A stretch of 16,164 bases of DNA from positions 1 through 16,164 of the forward strand of contig NZ_JBKQOU010000199.1 of assembly GCF_052145335.1 (NCBI RefSeq), in the 5' to 3' direction. The stretch comes from Rhodoblastus sp052145335. Its GTDB lineage: Bacteria; Pseudomonadota; Alphaproteobacteria; Rhizobiales; Beijerinckiaceae. Numbering within the stretch: the first letter of the stretch is position 1; each line of letters starts with the position of its first letter. A model generated the notes under the pieces. The model was not told where the DNA came from. It worked only from the letters and a program-made list of their open reading frames with translations, and did no database searches. The position numbers and the translations under genes were made by a program. Positions 15,188-16,164 of this stretch are shown here, in pieces.

Positions 15188-15796
15188 ATGCTTGACTATG
15201 TGAACGGCGCCCTGCGCGTTTCGCTGGTGACCTTAGCCATTTGCGGCTTCGCCTATCCCTTCTCCGTCACTGGCGTCGGTCAACTCCTGATGCCCGACCG
15301 GGCCAATGGCAGCCTCGAAAGAAGCGGCGACGGCGAGATCATCGGCTCCCGGCTGATCGGCCAGCAATGGAGCGATCCGCAATGGTTCCATGGGCGTCCG
15401 TCGGCGACGATGGATCTGAGCGATTCCAATAAACCGGAGCCCTACAACGCCGCCAACACCTCCGCCTCCAATCTTGGACCGGCCAGCAAGGCGCTTGAGG
15501 ACCGCTTGATCGGCCACCGCAAGGCGCTCGAGGAGGCGCAGCCGGAACTGGCTGGCAAAACCTTGCCTGCGGACGTTCTGACGGCATCGGCCTCGGGCCT
15601 CGATCCCGACATCAGTCCGGCAAATGCGTCCCTTCAGGCGGAACGTGTCGCCAAAGCGCGTGGGTTGAAGCGGGAGCAGGTTGCGGCATTCGTTGATCAG
15701 CACATTACGCCCCGCAGCCTCTGGATTTTCGGCGAACCGCGGGTCAACGTGCTGGCGCTCAACTACGCATTGGAGCAAGCCTTTCCCTTGAAATAG
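15188..15796 (+). CDS. kdpC: KdpC, accessory subunit of the potassium pump
   Basis: This 202-residue subunit has one N-terminal membrane helix (about 9-35) and a periplasmic domain that raises nucleotide or K+ affinity of the pump. Family motifs are GSRLIGQQWSDPQWFHGRPSA (52-72), YNAANTSASNLGPAS (86-100), LTASASGLDPDISPANA (129-145) and FGEPRVNVLALN near the C-terminus. ATG 15188 has AAAGG upstream, 10 bp after the kdpB stop. Length and motif order are normal. It is the last kdp gene in the window: no kdpD or kdpE follows before the insertion sequence at 16007. Confidence 0.96.
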   Translation: MLDYVNGALRVSLVTLAICGFAYPFSVTGVGQLLMPDRANGSLERSGDGEIIGSRLIGQQWSDPQWFHGRPSATMDLSDSNKPEPYNAANTSASNLGPASKALEDRLIGHRKALEEAQPELAGKTLPADVLTASASGLDPDISPANASLQAERVAKARGLKREQVAAFVDQHITPRSLWIFGEPRVNVLALNYALEQAFPLK

Positions 15797-15804
15797 GCAT
15801 CGTG

Positions 15805-15942
15805 ATGGATGGAGCTAATATTTGGCAGGAAGCCGAAGTAACCTATTTTGCAGTAAAAGTTGGTTGTGGGTTCTGTACGTTTGTCTCTGCGAAACGGTAT
15901 GGAGAATTTACTTTGATCGGCGCTAGGAAGGCGGCTCAATAG
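15805..15942 (+). CDS. Possible 45-aa small protein after kdpC
   Basis: The frame from ATG 15805 to TAG 15940 encodes a short protein with a VGCGFCTFV stretch and a basic C-terminus. The ribosome-binding site is poor and I recognise no family. The base composition is lower in GC than the kdp genes. It begins 8 bp after the kdpC stop, so it could be read through from the operon, but it may equally be a chance frame in intergenic sequence. Confidence 0.2.
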   Translation: MDGANIWQEAEVTYFAVKVGCGFCTFVSAKRYGEFTLIGARKAAQ

Positions 15943-15956
15943 ACCGGGCCTGGTTC

Positions 15957-16006
15957 AGGAGGTCGCCGTGTTTGATTATGTTTTTCACGCCATGGCTGCC
16001 GCTAGC
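15957..16006 (+). pseudogene. Start of an unknown gene cut off by an IS481-type insertion
   Basis: A perfect AGGAGG (15957-15962) lies 5 bases before GTG 15968, which opens the frame MFDYVFHAMAAAS. After 13 codons the frame meets the GCTAGC target (16001-16006) and enters the insertion sequence, where it stops at TGA 16049-16051. The strong initiation site suggests a real gene whose remainder lies beyond the element, outside the window. Thirteen residues are too few to identify it; they do not look like the KdpD N-terminus. Confidence 0.45.
16001..16006. repeat. NCTAGN target site of the IS481-type element
   Basis: GCTAGC directly abuts the TGT end of the element. It is palindromic and matches the NCTAGN target preference described for IS481. 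The duplicate copy would be at the far end of the element, which is not in the window. Confidence 0.6.
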
Positions 16007-16164
16007 TGTGGAGCCTCAACAGGTTGTCCCCGGTTAGACCGAGGCGACTGATGGGCGTTTGGTATTTTATGCCGCCGTGTGGACGATGCCAGTTGTATCT
16101 GTGCATCCAGTGCGGCAGCTCCGCAGCGCGCGGATCGGATGATGGATAGGCCATCGCATAAGCC
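16002..16164 (-). CDS. IS481-family transposase, C-terminal 53 residues (runs off the right edge)
   Basis: Read on the minus strand from the window edge, the frame ends with PHWMHRYNWHRPHGG, TPISRLGL and DNLLRLHS, then TAG at 16004-16002. YNWHRPH followed by PISRL is the characteristic end of IS481-family DDE (integrase-core) transposases, which cut and join the element ends. Only the last 53 residues are in the window, so the DDE residues cannot be checked. The stop codon lies outside the terminal repeat, in the target-site bases CTAG. The ORF is intact as far as seen, so the copy may be young. Confidence 0.9.
   Translation of the reverse strand, partial: AYAMAYPSSDPRAAELPHWMHRYNWHRPHGGIKYQTPISRLGLTGDNLLRLHS
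16007..16164 (-). mobile_element. IS481-family insertion sequence, one end (partial)
   Basis: The element end is placed at TGTGGAGCCTCAACAGGTTG, starting at 16007. From memory this closely resembles the terminal repeat of Bordetella IS481, which begins TGTGAAG and contains TCAATAGGTTGT. Immediately outside is GCTAGC (16001-16006), fitting the NCTAGN target known for IS481. The other end and the second copy of the target lie beyond the window. Confidence 0.82.

Noticed and set aside
1..16164. CRISPR array, tRNA or rRNA genes
   Set aside because: No regularly spaced repeats, cloverleaf-like sequences or conserved rRNA segments were seen on reading through both strands.

Overview
The window is GC-rich with alphaproteobacterial-style codon use and protein sequences. 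It most resembles an alphaproteobacterium of the Hyphomicrobiales, perhaps Methylocystaceae or Beijerinckiaceae. That placement is inferred from the look of the GroEL, KdpFABC and acyl-CoA-synthetase/PlsC sequences and was not tested by a search.

Region 1 (1-3167) is a decaying block. The left edge cuts into a groEL paralogue that is still recognisable almost end to end but carries two single-base frameshifts and one in-frame TAA. After an 84-bp gap lies a large fusion gene, acyl-CoA synthetase followed by a PlsC-type acyltransferase. It has lost its whole 5' part and is broken again inside the synthetase C-terminal subdomain. The PlsC half is intact as an open frame.

Region 2 (3168-4318) holds two intact small genes: a YbhB/YbcL-type PEBP protein with a plausible extended -10 promoter, and a nicotinamidase (pncA-like) with all catalytic residues.

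Region 3 (4319-10204) is a carbohydrate and transport group. A cytoplasmic-looking GH3 beta-glucosidase lies on the minus strand. Divergent from it is an SbmA/BacA-related ABC transporter with fused membrane and ATPase domains; several of its nucleotide-cycle motifs are altered. A GH15 glucoamylase-like enzyme follows downstream. GH3 and GH15 could jointly trim gluco-oligosaccharides to glucose; the role of the transporter is open.

Region 4 (10205-10958) is about 750 bp without a convincing gene. It holds a MITE-like inverted-repeat pair of 155 bp, a hairpin, and the probable control region of the next operon.

Region 5 (10959-15796) is a high-affinity potassium uptake operon: an unnamed 57-aa single-span membrane protein, then kdpF, kdpA, kdpB and kdpC, all with intact catalytic and filter motifs. 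No kdpD or kdpE follows within the window.

Region 6 (15797-16164) is lower in GC. It contains the start of an unknown GTG-initiated gene with a perfect AGGAGG, cut after 13 codons by an IS481-family element. The insertion site is GCTAGC, and this target supplies the transposase stop codon. The element runs off the right edge.
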